From AC-32 sp963719275 (lineage in GTDB: Bacteria; Actinomycetota; Thermoleophilia; Gaiellales; Gaiellaceae): a stretch of DNA of 64,000 nt. The position numbers were made by a program, and so were the translations under genes. The DNA lies in contig CAVRBT010000004.1 of NCBI GenBank assembly GCA_963719275.1, forward strand, positions 124,001 through 188,000, given 5' to 3'. The notes below the pieces were generated by a model. The model was not told the origin of the DNA. It saw nothing but the letters and a program-made list of their open reading frames with translations, and made no database searches. Below are positions 25,723-33,248 of this stretch, one piece after another; the first letter of the stretch is position 1, and every line of letters begins with the position of its first letter.

Positions 25723-26172
25723 CTACGCCGCGACCTTTGAGCGCTCGAGGTGCTGGTGCGACGGGCAGTAGTCGCGCTCGGGCAGCGGTGTGCGCTGGCA
25801 CGGCTTGCCCTTGCGGGTCGTCGCGCGGCAGCGGGCGACGCCGCCGTCGAACGCGCCGGCCTCGATCTGGCTCTCGATGAATGCGACCGCCGCGGCAACG
25901 CCCTCGCGGACGGCCCACGCAACCTGCGCCTGGCACGTGATCGGGAAGTAGCGCCGGATGTCCTGGAAGAGTGCGCGATCGGGCTTCGCGAAATAGAGCG
26001 GGTCCTTCGCCAGTCGCTCCATGGTCTGCTCACACGCTTCGAGCACCTCGCGGCGGTACTCGACGCGGGTCTCCGGGGCGACATACGGGTCGACCAGATC
26101 CTTGATCGACCGGTAGATCGCACGTGAGTACTGATACATGCAGGCCTGAATCTGAAGGGTCCGCTCGTCCAC
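25723..26172 (-). CDS. Hypothetical protein with C-terminal Cys/His zinc motif
   Basis: 149 aa. Residues 1-110 are predicted helical (MYQYSRAIYRSIKDLVDPY, EVLEACEQTMERLA) with no family I can name. The tail has CRATTRKGKPCQRTPL followed by YCPSH, a C-x9-C-x(about 10)-C-x2-H arrangement that could bind one zinc ion. GTG 26172 is the only plausible start near the promoter region. Confidence 0.6.
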   Translation of the reverse strand: MDERTLQIQACMYQYSRAIYRSIKDLVDPYVAPETRVEYRREVLEACEQTMERLAKDPLYFAKPDRALFQDIRRYFPITCQAQVAWAVREGVAAAVAFIESQIEAGAFDGGVARCRATTRKGKPCQRTPLPERDYCPSHQHLERSKVAA

Positions 26173-26193
26173 GATCAGTATCTCCCGCTGCGA

Positions 26194-26286
26194 TTAATCT
26201 CCCGCAAAGCTTTGTTAATGGGGGGTTAATCCACTCCCTGGCGCTGGATTGCGGCCCGAGTCTAACGAACCCGGGCCGTGTTACAA
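26194..26286 (-). promoter_or_regulatory. Promoter region with phased TTAAT repeats
   Basis: In the 146-bp gap before the 149-aa gene, TTGTAA (26286-26281) and TAGACT (26264-26259), separated by 16 bp on the minus strand, form a sigma-A-like promoter. Downstream, TTAAT occurs at 26194, 26215 and 26226 (spacing 21 and 11 bp), giving an AT-rich island and possible operator. A second -10-like GATACT lies 4 nt before the GTG. Confidence 0.4.
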
Positions 26287-26318
26287 AGTCCCCTTCCACG
26301 TTTGCTCGCGGGTAAACG

Positions 26319-27002
26319 TCAGGGCGTGATCGGGCGCGGATACGGCCCGCGGTAGCCGTGGCGGTGCGCCTCGATCACGTGGCTCTGCGCCTCGGCCTCC
26401 GTGTCGTAGATCCCGGTGAAGACCACGAAGTAGCCGGGGTGCAGGCTCGAGAAGCGCGAGGAGTCGAGGACGCCGACCTGCTTCATGCCGAGCCGCAGGG
26501 CCTGCTTTGCCTCGGCGACCGCCCCCGCGCGGCCGTTCGTGGTCGGCACCGAGTCGAGCACGATCGTCCAGCCGCTCTTCCCGGCCGGCCAGAAGACGAG
26601 CGTCGGCTTCGGAGGAGGAGGGGGCGGCTTCCGCTGTGTCGTGTCGGTGGTCACGGTGGTCGTGGGAGCGGTGATCGTCGGCTCGGGAGGCGCCTGAGTC
26701 TGCTGCTGGGTCGAGGGCCGCTCGAGGGTGCGAACGAGGGTGCCGCTCGCGGAGCTCGACTTGTCGGCCAGGAAGATCGCGGACAGTAGGCCCGCGGCGA
26801 CCGCCACGAGCAGCGCGAGCAGCGCCGGCCAGATCCAGTCGCCCGGATACCAGCCGAGGCGGCGGCGCCAGCGGTTGCCGAGTCGCGTCGTCAGCCCGGG
26901 CGCGGCGGGCAGCCGCTCGCCGCACTCGAGGCAGTACTCCTGGCCGTCGGCGTAGGACGCCGCGCAGCGCGGGCAGCGCCGCTCGTCCTCGGGTACTGCC
27001 AT
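26319..27002 (-). CDS. Membrane protein with zinc ribbon and SPOR domain
   Basis: 227 aa. An N-terminal zinc ribbon (CPRCAASYADGQEYCLECG, 10-28) precedes one membrane helix (WIWPALLALLVAVAAGLLSA, about 56-75), a Pro/Thr-rich linker and a C-terminal SPOR domain (about 140-220) with tandem-repeat residues KQVGVLDSSRF and GYFVVFTGIYD. SPOR domains bind denuded peptidoglycan, often at the septum. The cytoplasmic ribbon would link that to an internal partner. ATG directly follows the stop of the upstream zinc-ribbon gene. Confidence 0.82.
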   Translation of the reverse strand: MAVPEDERRCPRCAASYADGQEYCLECGERLPAAPGLTTRLGNRWRRRLGWYPGDWIWPALLALLVAVAAGLLSAIFLADKSSSASGTLVRTLERPSTQQQTQAPPEPTITAPTTTVTTDTTQRKPPPPPPKPTLVFWPAGKSGWTIVLDSVPTTNGRAGAVAEAKQALRLGMKQVGVLDSSRFSSLHPGYFVVFTGIYDTEAEAQSHVIEAHRHGYRGPYPRPITP

Positions 27003-27557
27003 CTAGCGCTCCTGCTGCTCGGCCGAGTGGAGGACCGTGTCGTCCACCTGTTGTGGCTCCGGGGGCTCGGGCTCCGCCTCGGCCTCGCTCGTCTCGACCG
27101 GCCGACCGCAGTTGGCGCAGAAGCTCGCGTCCGCCGGAAGCGGGTGGCCACACCCGTCGCAGGCGACGACGGGCTCGACGCCGACCGGCCTGCCGCAGTT
27201 CGCGCAGAAGTGCGACCCCCACGGGACCGGGGCGCCGCACTCGCAGGTCTTCGGCGCTCGGCGCGCGGTCGCCACGGCTTCCAGCATCGAGTCGAGCTCG
27301 GCAAGCCGCTCCTCCAGCGCGATGATCTCACGGCACTGCTCGATCAGCAGCTGGTCGCGGAAGCTCGAGCGCCGGTACATCTCCAGCGTGAGCCCGCCTA
27401 GGTTCCGGATCCGCTCCTCGCGCGCCTTCACGATCGCCCGCCGCTCGCGCCTCAGCGCTCCGGGTGAGGGCGCCCGTCGAAGCACGGGCGGGGGGCTCGG
27501 GGCGGAGCCGTCGCTGGACCGCCGGCGTACCCGGTTTAGCAGGGAAAAACGCGCCAC
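27003..27557 (-). CDS. Coiled-coil protein with two zinc ribbons
   Basis: 184 aa from GTG 27557. A basic N-terminal half with a coiled coil (about 60-100, EQCREIIALEERLAELDSML) is followed by two zinc ribbons, CECGAPVPWGSHFCANCG and CDGCGHPLPADASFCANCG, and an acidic tail. The frame stays open to 27719, but the GTG is preferred because a 14-base sequence containing TAGACT lies just before it and is also found before murE. Cotranscribed with the SPOR protein; a shared complex is likely. Confidence 0.7.
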   Translation of the reverse strand: MARFSLLNRVRRRSSDGSAPSPPPVLRRAPSPGALRRERRAIVKAREERIRNLGGLTLEMYRRSSFRDQLLIEQCREIIALEERLAELDSMLEAVATARRAPKTCECGAPVPWGSHFCANCGRPVGVEPVVACDGCGHPLPADASFCANCGRPVETSEAEAEPEPPEPQQVDDTVLHSAEQQER

Positions 27558-27567
27558 GAGCGGCGCG

Positions 27568-27573
27568 AGTCTA
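27568..27573 (-). promoter_or_regulatory. -10 element TAGACT
   Basis: On the minus strand GCTAGACTCGCGCC precedes the GTG at 27557, with 10 nt between TAGACT and the start. The identical 14 bases occur before murE at 58193-58206. This supports the chosen start of the zinc-ribbon gene. Confidence 0.5.
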
Positions 27574-27664
27574 GCAGTGGCCTCGGAGACTCTTAGGAGG
27601 CCTGACGGGACAGTGACGAGGCCCTCGGGCCGCGCTGCTCGCCCCGATGCTGCGTCCTCAGTCG

Positions 27665-27945
27665 CGCCCGTACCTTTCAGGTACGAACGCTCCCTGCGTC
27701 CTTGCCTCGGAACGAGCATCGCGCCCCGAGGACGTGCACCGCCCCGCCAAGCCGTCTGTTTAGGTGCAGGGGTCCGTCCGGTTGGGGGCGGATCGTGCCT
27801 GCTGCACTGGGATGACTCGCAAACCCTCTGACTTCGTGTCTTGGCTAGGACCTGTCTCCCGGTGCGGCAGGTGCGGCTGCCGAGGTGACCTCATAGAAGC
27901 GAGCACGGTCGCTCAAAACAGTGCTGTCCCCGGCAGCCGCCTCCG
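27665..27945 (+). ncRNA. Candidate IS110 bridge RNA
   Basis: Stem-loops in series: GTACCT/AGGTAC (27670-27684), CCTCGG/CCGAGG (27705-27731), TGCACC/GGTGCA (27735-27768), and a 10-bp stem GCGGCTGCCG/CGGCAGCCGC (27873-27882 with 27931-27940). The last encloses an internal loop and a nested AGCAC/GTGCT stem. The 5' strand of that loop contains CATAGAAGCG (27892-27901), identical to the sequence after the transposase stop (28963-28972), as expected if it is a left guide matching the element's end. Known bridge RNAs of IS110-group elements lie in this upstream position. Boundaries are guesses. Confidence 0.45.
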
Positions 27946-27965
27946 ACGAGCGAGGAGGGTAGGCA

Positions 27966-28958
27966 GTGGAGTGGACGGTGGCAATCGGGGTCGACACGCA
28001 TCGCGACCGGCACGTTGCGGTCGCACTCGACCGGCTGGGGCGGCGGCTGAGCTCGCTGGAGTTTGCCGTCGACGAGACGGGCTTCGCGGAGCTGGTCTGC
28101 TTCGCGCGCTCACTCGGTGAGCCGGCCTTCGCGATCGAGGGGACAGGCTCCTACGGTGCCTCGCTGACACGGGCGCTGCTTGCCGAGGGCGTTGCCGTCT
28201 TCGAGTGCGAGCGGCCCGATCGACGGCGGCGCCGGAGCAAGAACGACCTGCTCGATGCCGAGTCGGCAGCCCGCCGCTTGCTGAACGGCGAGCCACTGGC
28301 GCTTCCGCGTGGGGGGAGCGAGCGCGAGCTCTTGCGTCTGCTGCTGGTAGAACGGCGCAGCGCTCAGCACGGGCGCCAGCAGGCCGCAAACCAGCTCCAG
28401 GCGGCGATCGTCACGCTCGACCCGCCGCTGCGGGCCCGGCTCGTCCTGCGCCGGCCGGCGGCGTTGGCGCGCAGCAGCCTCCTGCGGCGATGCCCCGAGC
28501 TCGCGCCTCTGCACCGACTGGCAAAGCGGATCGTGCTGCTCGAACGGGAGCTGGCCGAGATCGACAGCGAGCTCGCCCGGCTGACCCGACGCCTCTGTCC
28601 GCGGCTGCTTGCCGAGCCGGGCATCGGCCCGCTCTGCGCCGCGCAGGTGCTCGTCTCATCCGCCGACCCGAGCCGCCTCCGCAGTGAGCCGGCCTTCGCC
28701 GCCCTCGCCGGCGTCAGCCCGATCGAAGCCTCCAGCGGCCCGCGCAAACGGCACCGACTAAACCGCGGCGGCGACCGCCAGCTCAATTGGGCCCTGCACA
28801 TGAGCGCCCTCAACCGCATCCGCTACCACCCCGAGACCCGCTCCTACTATGAGCGGCTGCTCGACCGCGGCAAGACCAAACGCGAAGCGATCCGGATCGT
28901 CAAACGCGCCCTCGCCCGCCGCCTCTACCGAACGCTCACCGCCCAGCCAACGAGTTGA
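27966..28958 (+). CDS. IS110-family transposase (DEDD recombinase)
   Basis: 330 aa, intact. RuvC-like N-terminal domain with the DEDD residues D10 (GVDTH), E58 (AIEGTGSYG), D94 and D97 (KNDLLDAE). The C-terminal Tnp domain carries LAEPGIGPLCAAQVL and the serine-containing SPIEASSGPRKRH segment. GTG 27966 follows a GAGGAGGG ribosome-binding site by 6 nt. No frameshift is needed, so the copy may be active. Confidence 0.93.
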   Translation: MEWTVAIGVDTHRDRHVAVALDRLGRRLSSLEFAVDETGFAELVCFARSLGEPAFAIEGTGSYGASLTRALLAEGVAVFECERPDRRRRRSKNDLLDAESAARRLLNGEPLALPRGGSERELLRLLLVERRSAQHGRQQAANQLQAAIVTLDPPLRARLVLRRPAALARSSLLRRCPELAPLHRLAKRIVLLERELAEIDSELARLTRRLCPRLLAEPGIGPLCAAQVLVSSADPSRLRSEPAFAALAGVSPIEASSGPRKRHRLNRGGDRQLNWALHMSALNRIRYHPETRSYYERLLDRGKTKREAIRIVKRALARRLYRTLTAQPTS

Positions 28959-28974
28959 CATCCATAGAAGCGTC

Positions 28975-29130
28975 CTAGAAGCGGTGGTCGTCCGCCCCGC
29001 GGCGGCCAAAACCGGCCACGAACGCGATGAACAACAGGAGCCCGACGACGCCGACCACGATGCCGACCCACGGGATCACGAACCCGAAGACGATCCCGAT
29101 CACGATGAGGGCGATGGCAACACCGATCAT
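28975..29130 (-). CDS. 51-aa small membrane protein
   Basis: MIGVAIALIVI... to ...RRGADDHRF. Two hydrophobic segments separated by IPWVG, then a basic-acidic tail. It starts 36 nt after the aldehyde dehydrogenase stop on the same strand, so it is probably in that operon. Its TAG stop lies within a few bases of the right end of the IS110 element. No family assigned. Confidence 0.65.
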   Translation of the reverse strand: MIGVAIALIVIGIVFGFVIPWVGIVVGVVGLLLFIAFVAGFGRRGADDHRF

Positions 29131-29166
29131 GAGCGCTGGCTTCCCGGGGTACGGCGATGCAAAACG

Positions 29167-30594
29167 CTAGAGGTCGATCACGACGAGGCGCTCCTCGGTC
29201 AGCTCGCGCACCGCGTACGCGGGCCCTTCACGCGTGTTTCCCGAGTCCTTCACCCCGCCGTACGGCATCTGGTCGGCCCGGAACGTGGGCGCCTCGTTGA
29301 CGATCACGCCGCCGAACTCGAGCTCCTGGCCCGCACGCATCGCGGTGTCGAGCCGACTGGTGAAGATCCCCGCCTGCAGGCCGTAGCGCGTCGAGTTGGC
29401 GAGCTCGATCGCCTCGTCCAGCGAGTCGAAGGCGTTCACCGTCACGACCGGCCCGAACACCTCCTCGCAGCTGACCTTCAGCTCGGGCGAGGCGTTGGCG
29501 ACCACCGTCGGCGGGATCAGCCCGTCCTGCTCCTCGCCGCCCGCGAGGATCTCGGCGCCGCCGTCTCGGGCCTCGTCGATCCACTCGAGGATCCGCTCGC
29601 GCGCGTCGGGGTCGATCACCGGCCCGACATCGGTTTCCTCGTCGGCGGGGTCGCCGAGCTTCAGCGCCTCGACCTTCGGCAGGAACGCCTCGACGAAACG
29701 GTCGTACGCCGGGCGCTCGATGTAGAGCCGCTGGACGGAGATGCAGCTCTGGCCCGCGAAGGAGAAGGCGTGGGCGGCCATCGCGGTCGCGGCGGCCTCG
29801 ACGTCGGCGTCGGCGGTGACGATCACCGGCGTCGCATTGCCGAGCTCGAGGTTGACCTTCTTCTTCGCCGCGCGCTCCTTCAGCCCCCAGCCGACGGCAC
29901 CCGAGCCCGTGAAGGTGATCGCCTTCACGCGCTCGTCCTCGACGAGCACGTCGCCGATCTCCGCCGAGGGGCCGACGACGACGCTGAGCCAGCCCGGCGG
30001 CAGGCCCGCCTCGTCTTCGAGCTCCGCGAGCAGGAGCGCCGAGAGCGGCGTCTGCGTCGCGGGCTTCAGCACGACGGGGCAGCCGGCCGCGAGCGCCGGG
30101 GCGAGCTTGTGCGCGACGAGGTTGAGCGGGAAGTTGAAGGGCGAGATCGCGCCGACGACGCCGATCGGGCGCCGCAGCGTGAAGGCGAGCTTTCCCTCGC
30201 CGGCCTGCGCCGCGTCCATCGGCACCACCTCGCCCGCGAGCTTGCGCGCCTCGACGGCGGCGAACGTGTACGTCGACATCGCGCGCGAGGCCTCGACGCG
30301 GGCGGCCTTCAGCGGCTTGCCGGCCTCGTCGGAGATCTGCCGCGCGATCTCGTCGTGCCGGCGCGCGATCCCCGCGACGACCTTGACGAGGATCTCGGCT
30401 CGCTTGTGCGCAGGCAGCGGGTCGGAGCGCGCGCGCTCGGCCGCGTCGATCGCATGCTTCGTTTCGTCGGCGCCGCCCTTGGCCACGCGGCCGACGACAT
30501 CGCCGGAGTACGGCGAGCGCACCTCGATCCAGGCGCCCGTCTCCACCCAGTCTCCGGCGACGAATAGCTTGCGCTCGGCGACGGTTGTGGCCAT
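29167..30594 (-). CDS. Aldehyde dehydrogenase (NAD(P)-dependent)
   Basis: 475 aa. Class I/II aldehyde dehydrogenase fold: ISPFNFPLNLV, FTGSGAVGWGL, catalytic Glu in LELGNATP (family LELGGxxP), catalytic Cys in GQSCISVQR and EEVFGPVV. The last motif and length resemble lactaldehyde/glyceraldehyde-3-phosphate (GapN-like) or succinate-semialdehyde groups; the substrate cannot be set from sequence alone. TAGACT lies 6 nt before the ATG (30606-30601), a leaderless-type promoter. Confidence 0.9.
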   Translation of the reverse strand: MATTVAERKLFVAGDWVETGAWIEVRSPYSGDVVGRVAKGGADETKHAIDAAERARSDPLPAHKRAEILVKVVAGIARRHDEIARQISDEAGKPLKAARVEASRAMSTYTFAAVEARKLAGEVVPMDAAQAGEGKLAFTLRRPIGVVGAISPFNFPLNLVAHKLAPALAAGCPVVLKPATQTPLSALLLAELEDEAGLPPGWLSVVVGPSAEIGDVLVEDERVKAITFTGSGAVGWGLKERAAKKKVNLELGNATPVIVTADADVEAAATAMAAHAFSFAGQSCISVQRLYIERPAYDRFVEAFLPKVEALKLGDPADEETDVGPVIDPDARERILEWIDEARDGGAEILAGGEEQDGLIPPTVVANASPELKVSCEEVFGPVVTVNAFDSLDEAIELANSTRYGLQAGIFTSRLDTAMRAGQELEFGGVIVNEAPTFRADQMPYGGVKDSGNTREGPAYAVRELTEERLVVIDL

Positions 30595-30619
30595 TTCGCA
30601 AGTCTAGGACACTGGCTGT
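30595..30619. promoter_or_regulatory. Divergent promoter pair
   Basis: The 25-bp gap between divergent starts contains TAGACT on the minus strand (30606-30601), 6 nt from the aldehyde dehydrogenase ATG, and GACACT on the plus strand (30608-30613), 6 nt from the GTG at 30620. Both match a TAnnnT-like -10 placed for leaderless transcription. Confidence 0.4.
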
Positions 30620-31464
30620 GTGCAGCCGGACGTGCGCTACGCGAAGAGCGGGGGAGCCGCGATCGCATACCAGGTCGTCGGCGAGGGCGAGGTCGACCTG
30701 GTCTACGTCCCGGACTACGTCTCGAACCTCGTCTACGGCTGGCAGTCGCCGCACTGGCGCACGTTCTACGACGCCCTGGCTCGTTCGTTCCGGCTGATCC
30801 TCTTCGACAAGCGCGGCACCGGTCTTTCCGACCTCGGTGGCCACTACTCCGCGCTGGAGACGCGCATGGAAGATCTCCACCCCGTCCTCGAGGCTGCGGG
30901 CTCCGAGCGGGCCGGAACGAGATCCTGCTCGACGAGACGCGACGGCTGGTGGATGGTCTCTCCGCACCGCCGCGGGCAGACCGCGTCCTCGCGACCGTCC
31001 TCTTCACGGACATCGTCGGGTCGACGGACAAGGCCGCCGAGCTCGGGGACGCCCGCTGGCGGAGCCTTCTCGATCGCCACCACGCCCTCGTTCGAGCCGA
31101 GCTGGCGCGGTTCCGCGGCGAGGAGCTGGACAACGCGGGAGACGGCTTCTTCGCCGCCTTCGACGGGCCGGGTCGCGCGATCCAGTGCGCGCTTGCGATC
31201 CGCGAAGGCGTTCGCTCCCTCGGGTTGGAGATCCGCGCCGGTCTCCACACCGGCGAGTGCGAGCGGATGGACGGCAAGCTCGGCGGAATCGCCGTGCCGA
31301 CCGGCGCGCGCGTGGCTGCGCTCGCGGGAGCCGGGGAAGTACTGGTCTCGCAGACCGTGAGGGATCTCGTCGCCGGCTCCGAGATCGAGTTCGGCGAACG
31401 CGGCGTCCACGAGCTCAAGGGCATTCCGGGCGAGTGGCGTCTGTACGCTGTCCTCGATGCGTGA
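30620..31464 (+). pseudogene. Decayed alpha/beta-hydrolase-adenylate cyclase fusion (internal deletion and frame change)
   Basis: Codons from GTG 30620 give the N-terminus of the common actinobacterial hydrolase-cyclase fusion (AIAYQVVGEGEVDLVYVP, RLILFDKRGTGLSDLG) up to about AAGSERA near 30915. The sequence then continues in another frame as RNEILLDETRRLVDG and the cyclase domain. The core of the hydrolase, including the nucleophile and catalytic histidine, is missing. Relatives have roughly 180-200 more residues here, from memory. The upstream frame reads on to a stop at 31360 within the cyclase region. Confidence 0.72.
30949..31464 (+). CDS. Cyclase homology domain, possible residual ORF of the decayed fusion
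   Basis: 171 aa from ATG 30949. Class III cyclase homology domain: VLFTDIVGST with the first metal Asp, NAGDGFFAAF with the second, GARVAALA near the transition-state Arg, and GVHELKGIPGEWRLYAV at the end. The lysine that selects adenine is not present at the usual place. It could be translated alone from the internal ATG, but no ribosome-binding site is obvious. Its last 8 bases overlap the thiolase start. Confidence 0.5.
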   Translation: MDGLSAPPRADRVLATVLFTDIVGSTDKAAELGDARWRSLLDRHHALVRAELARFRGEELDNAGDGFFAAFDGPGRAIQCALAIREGVRSLGLEIRAGLHTGECERMDGKLGGIAVPTGARVAALAGAGEVLVSQTVRDLVAGSEIEFGERGVHELKGIPGEWRLYAVLDA

Positions 31465-32602
31465 CGCGCTGATCGTCGACGCGGTTCGCTCGCCGATCGG
31501 GAAGCGGAACGGGACCCTCGCCTCGCTGCGCGCGGACGAGCTTGCGGGGCAGGTGTTGAACGCGCTCGTGGAGCGAAACGGGCTCGATCCGGCCGAGGTC
31601 GAGGACGTGCAGATGGGCTGCGTCTCGCAGGTCGGCGAGCAGGGCTGGAACATCGCACGGATGGCGGCCCTCGTGGCCGGGTGGCCGGAGTCCGTCGCCG
31701 GCTCGACCGTCGACCGCCAGTGCGGCTCCTCGTTGCAGGCGGCCTTCAACGCGGCGGCGGCGGTGTCGTCGGGCCAGCTCGACGTCGTGGTCGCGGCCGG
31801 GGTCGAGTCGATGTCGCGCGTCCCGATGGGCTCGAGCGGCGGCGACCTCTCGGACACGCTGCTCGAGCGCTTCGAGATCGTCCCGCAGGGAATCTCGGCC
31901 GAGCTGATCGCCGAGGAGTGGGACCTTTCGCGCGAGGAGCTCGACGCGTACTCGTACGAGTCGCACCGGCGCGCGCTCGCCGCGATCGAGGACGGGCGGT
32001 TCGAGCGCGAGGTGGTGCCCGTCGAGGTATCGAACCCACACACGGGTGTGCTCTTCGGAGTCGACGAGACGCCGCGCGCCGACACGTCGCCGGAAGCGCT
32101 GGCGGCGCTGAAGCCGGCGTTCCTTCCGGAGGGCAAGGTGACCGCCGGGAACTCGAGCCAGATCTGCGACGGCGCGGCCGCCGTGCTGGTCGCGAGCGAG
32201 GCTGCCTGCTCCCGCCTGGGCCTCGAGCCCCGGGCGCGGTGCCTCGCCTTCGGGCTCGTCGGCGTCGACCCGCGGCTGATGCTGCACGGCAATCCCGAGG
32301 CGTGCTCGCGCGCGCTCCGCCGAGCGGAGCTCGCGTGGGACGATGTCGCGGTGGTGGAGGTGAACGAGGCGTTCGCCTCGGTGGCGCTCCAGTTCATGCG
32401 CGACGCCGGCCTCGAGGAGCGGTGGACGGACGTCAACCCGAACGGCGGCGGCATCTCGCTCGGCCATCCGCTCGGCGCGACGGGCGCGCGGGTGACGGCG
32501 ACGCTGCTGAACGAGCTCGAGCGCCGCGGCGAGCGGTACGGCGTGGCCACGATGTGCATCGGCTTCGGCCAGGCGATGGCGGCCGTGGTGGAGCGTCTGT
32601 AG
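31457..32602 (+). CDS. Thiolase (acetyl-CoA acyltransferase)
   Basis: 381 aa. Condenses or cleaves acyl-CoAs. Nucleophile Cys in VDRQCGSSLQAA (about residue 88), VNEAFAS, and catalytic His in GGGISLGHPLGATGAR. The second active-site cysteine segment is CIGFGQAMA, where most thiolases have CxGGGxG; the Cys is kept but a Gly is Phe. With the 3-hydroxyacyl-CoA dehydrogenase at 33249 it forms part of a beta-oxidation or butyryl-CoA type route. Confidence 0.9.
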   Translation: MRDALIVDAVRSPIGKRNGTLASLRADELAGQVLNALVERNGLDPAEVEDVQMGCVSQVGEQGWNIARMAALVAGWPESVAGSTVDRQCGSSLQAAFNAAAAVSSGQLDVVVAAGVESMSRVPMGSSGGDLSDTLLERFEIVPQGISAELIAEEWDLSREELDAYSYESHRRALAAIEDGRFEREVVPVEVSNPHTGVLFGVDETPRADTSPEALAALKPAFLPEGKVTAGNSSQICDGAAAVLVASEAACSRLGLEPRARCLAFGLVGVDPRLMLHGNPEACSRALRRAELAWDDVAVVEVNEAFASVALQFMRDAGLEERWTDVNPNGGGISLGHPLGATGARVTATLLNELERRGERYGVATMCIGFGQAMAAVVERL

Positions 32603-33237
32603 ACGACCCGAAGGAGATCGTCCGCACCGGGTACGACGCGATCGCGGACCGGTACGCGGAGTGGGCGGCGAGCTTCGACTCGCCCGCCGGCGCGTGGCTC
32701 GCGAGGTTCGTCGAGCGAGTGCCTGCCGGCTCGCGGGTTGTCGAGCTCGGCTGTGGCGGTGACAACCCGTCGACCCGAACGCTCGTCGGGCGATACGACT
32801 ACCTCGGCGTCGATCTCTCGAGCGCGCAGCTGGAACACGCGCGCAGTGCGCTGCCCGGAGCACGGTTTGAGCTCGCCGATGCGACGCGGCTGGAGCTCGA
32901 GCCTGGGGCGTACGACGGCGCGGTCTCCCTGTTCATGCTCGGTCACGTGCCGCGAGCCGAGCAGGCGCCGCTCCTGCGGCGGTTGGCCGGGTGGCTGCTG
33001 CCCGGTGGGACGCTCCTTGCCACGATGGGGACCGCGGACGCGCACGACGAGGTAGAGGCCGACTGGCTCGGAGCGCCCATGTTCTTTGCGTCGTTCGACG
33101 AGGCGACGAACCGCGAGCTCCTCGAGAACGCCGGCTTTCGGGCCGTGGACGCGCGGGTGGTCCCGTTTGAGGAGCCAGGCCACGGCCTGGTCAGCTTCAT
33201 GTGGGTCCTCGCCGAGAAGTCGGCGCCGAGCGCATAG
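32554..33237 (+). CDS. SAM-dependent methyltransferase (class I), start uncertain
   Basis: 227 aa from GTG 32554, which overlaps the thiolase by 49 bp. Homology probably begins at VDDPKEIVRTGYDAIADRY, codon 32599, which is GTA, not a normal start. A GGTGGAG ribosome-binding site sits 6 nt before that GTA. SAM-binding motif I VVELGCGGD, then YLGVDLSSAQL and YDGAVSLFMLGHV. Substrate unknown. Its stop overlaps a -10-like TAGGAT used by the next gene. Confidence 0.78.
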   Translation: MHRLRPGDGGRGGASVDDPKEIVRTGYDAIADRYAEWAASFDSPAGAWLARFVERVPAGSRVVELGCGGDNPSTRTLVGRYDYLGVDLSSAQLEHARSALPGARFELADATRLELEPGAYDGAVSLFMLGHVPRAEQAPLLRRLAGWLLPGGTLLATMGTADAHDEVEADWLGAPMFFASFDEATNRELLENAGFRAVDARVVPFEEPGHGLVSFMWVLAEKSAPSA

Positions 33238-33248
33238 GATCGCGCTCC

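Larger units (their letters stand above)
27605..28974 (+). mobile_element. IS110-family insertion sequence (ends approximate)
   Basis: About 1.37 kb, inside the family's usual size range. One DEDD transposase gene is preceded by a roughly 360-bp non-coding left part rich in hairpins. No terminal inverted repeats, as usual for IS110. The right end is near the repeated AGAAGCG motifs at 28966-28984; the left end is placed at GGGACAG (27607-27613) only because a 7-nt complement lies in the RNA loop described separately. Either end could be off by tens of bases. The stretch 27558-27965 holds no gene. Confidence 0.6.

Noticed and set aside
27764..27807. GTGCAG/CTGCAC hairpin as an alternative stem in the IS110 left end
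   Set aside because: It competes with TGCACC/GGTGCA for the same bases, and I cannot decide between them without covariation, so I did not annotate it separately.
31681..33237. 518-codon plus-strand frame spanning the thiolase and methyltransferase genes as one protein
   Set aside because: Its first 300 codons are an out-of-frame shadow of the thiolase. Only the last part, from about 32599, is a real methyltransferase.
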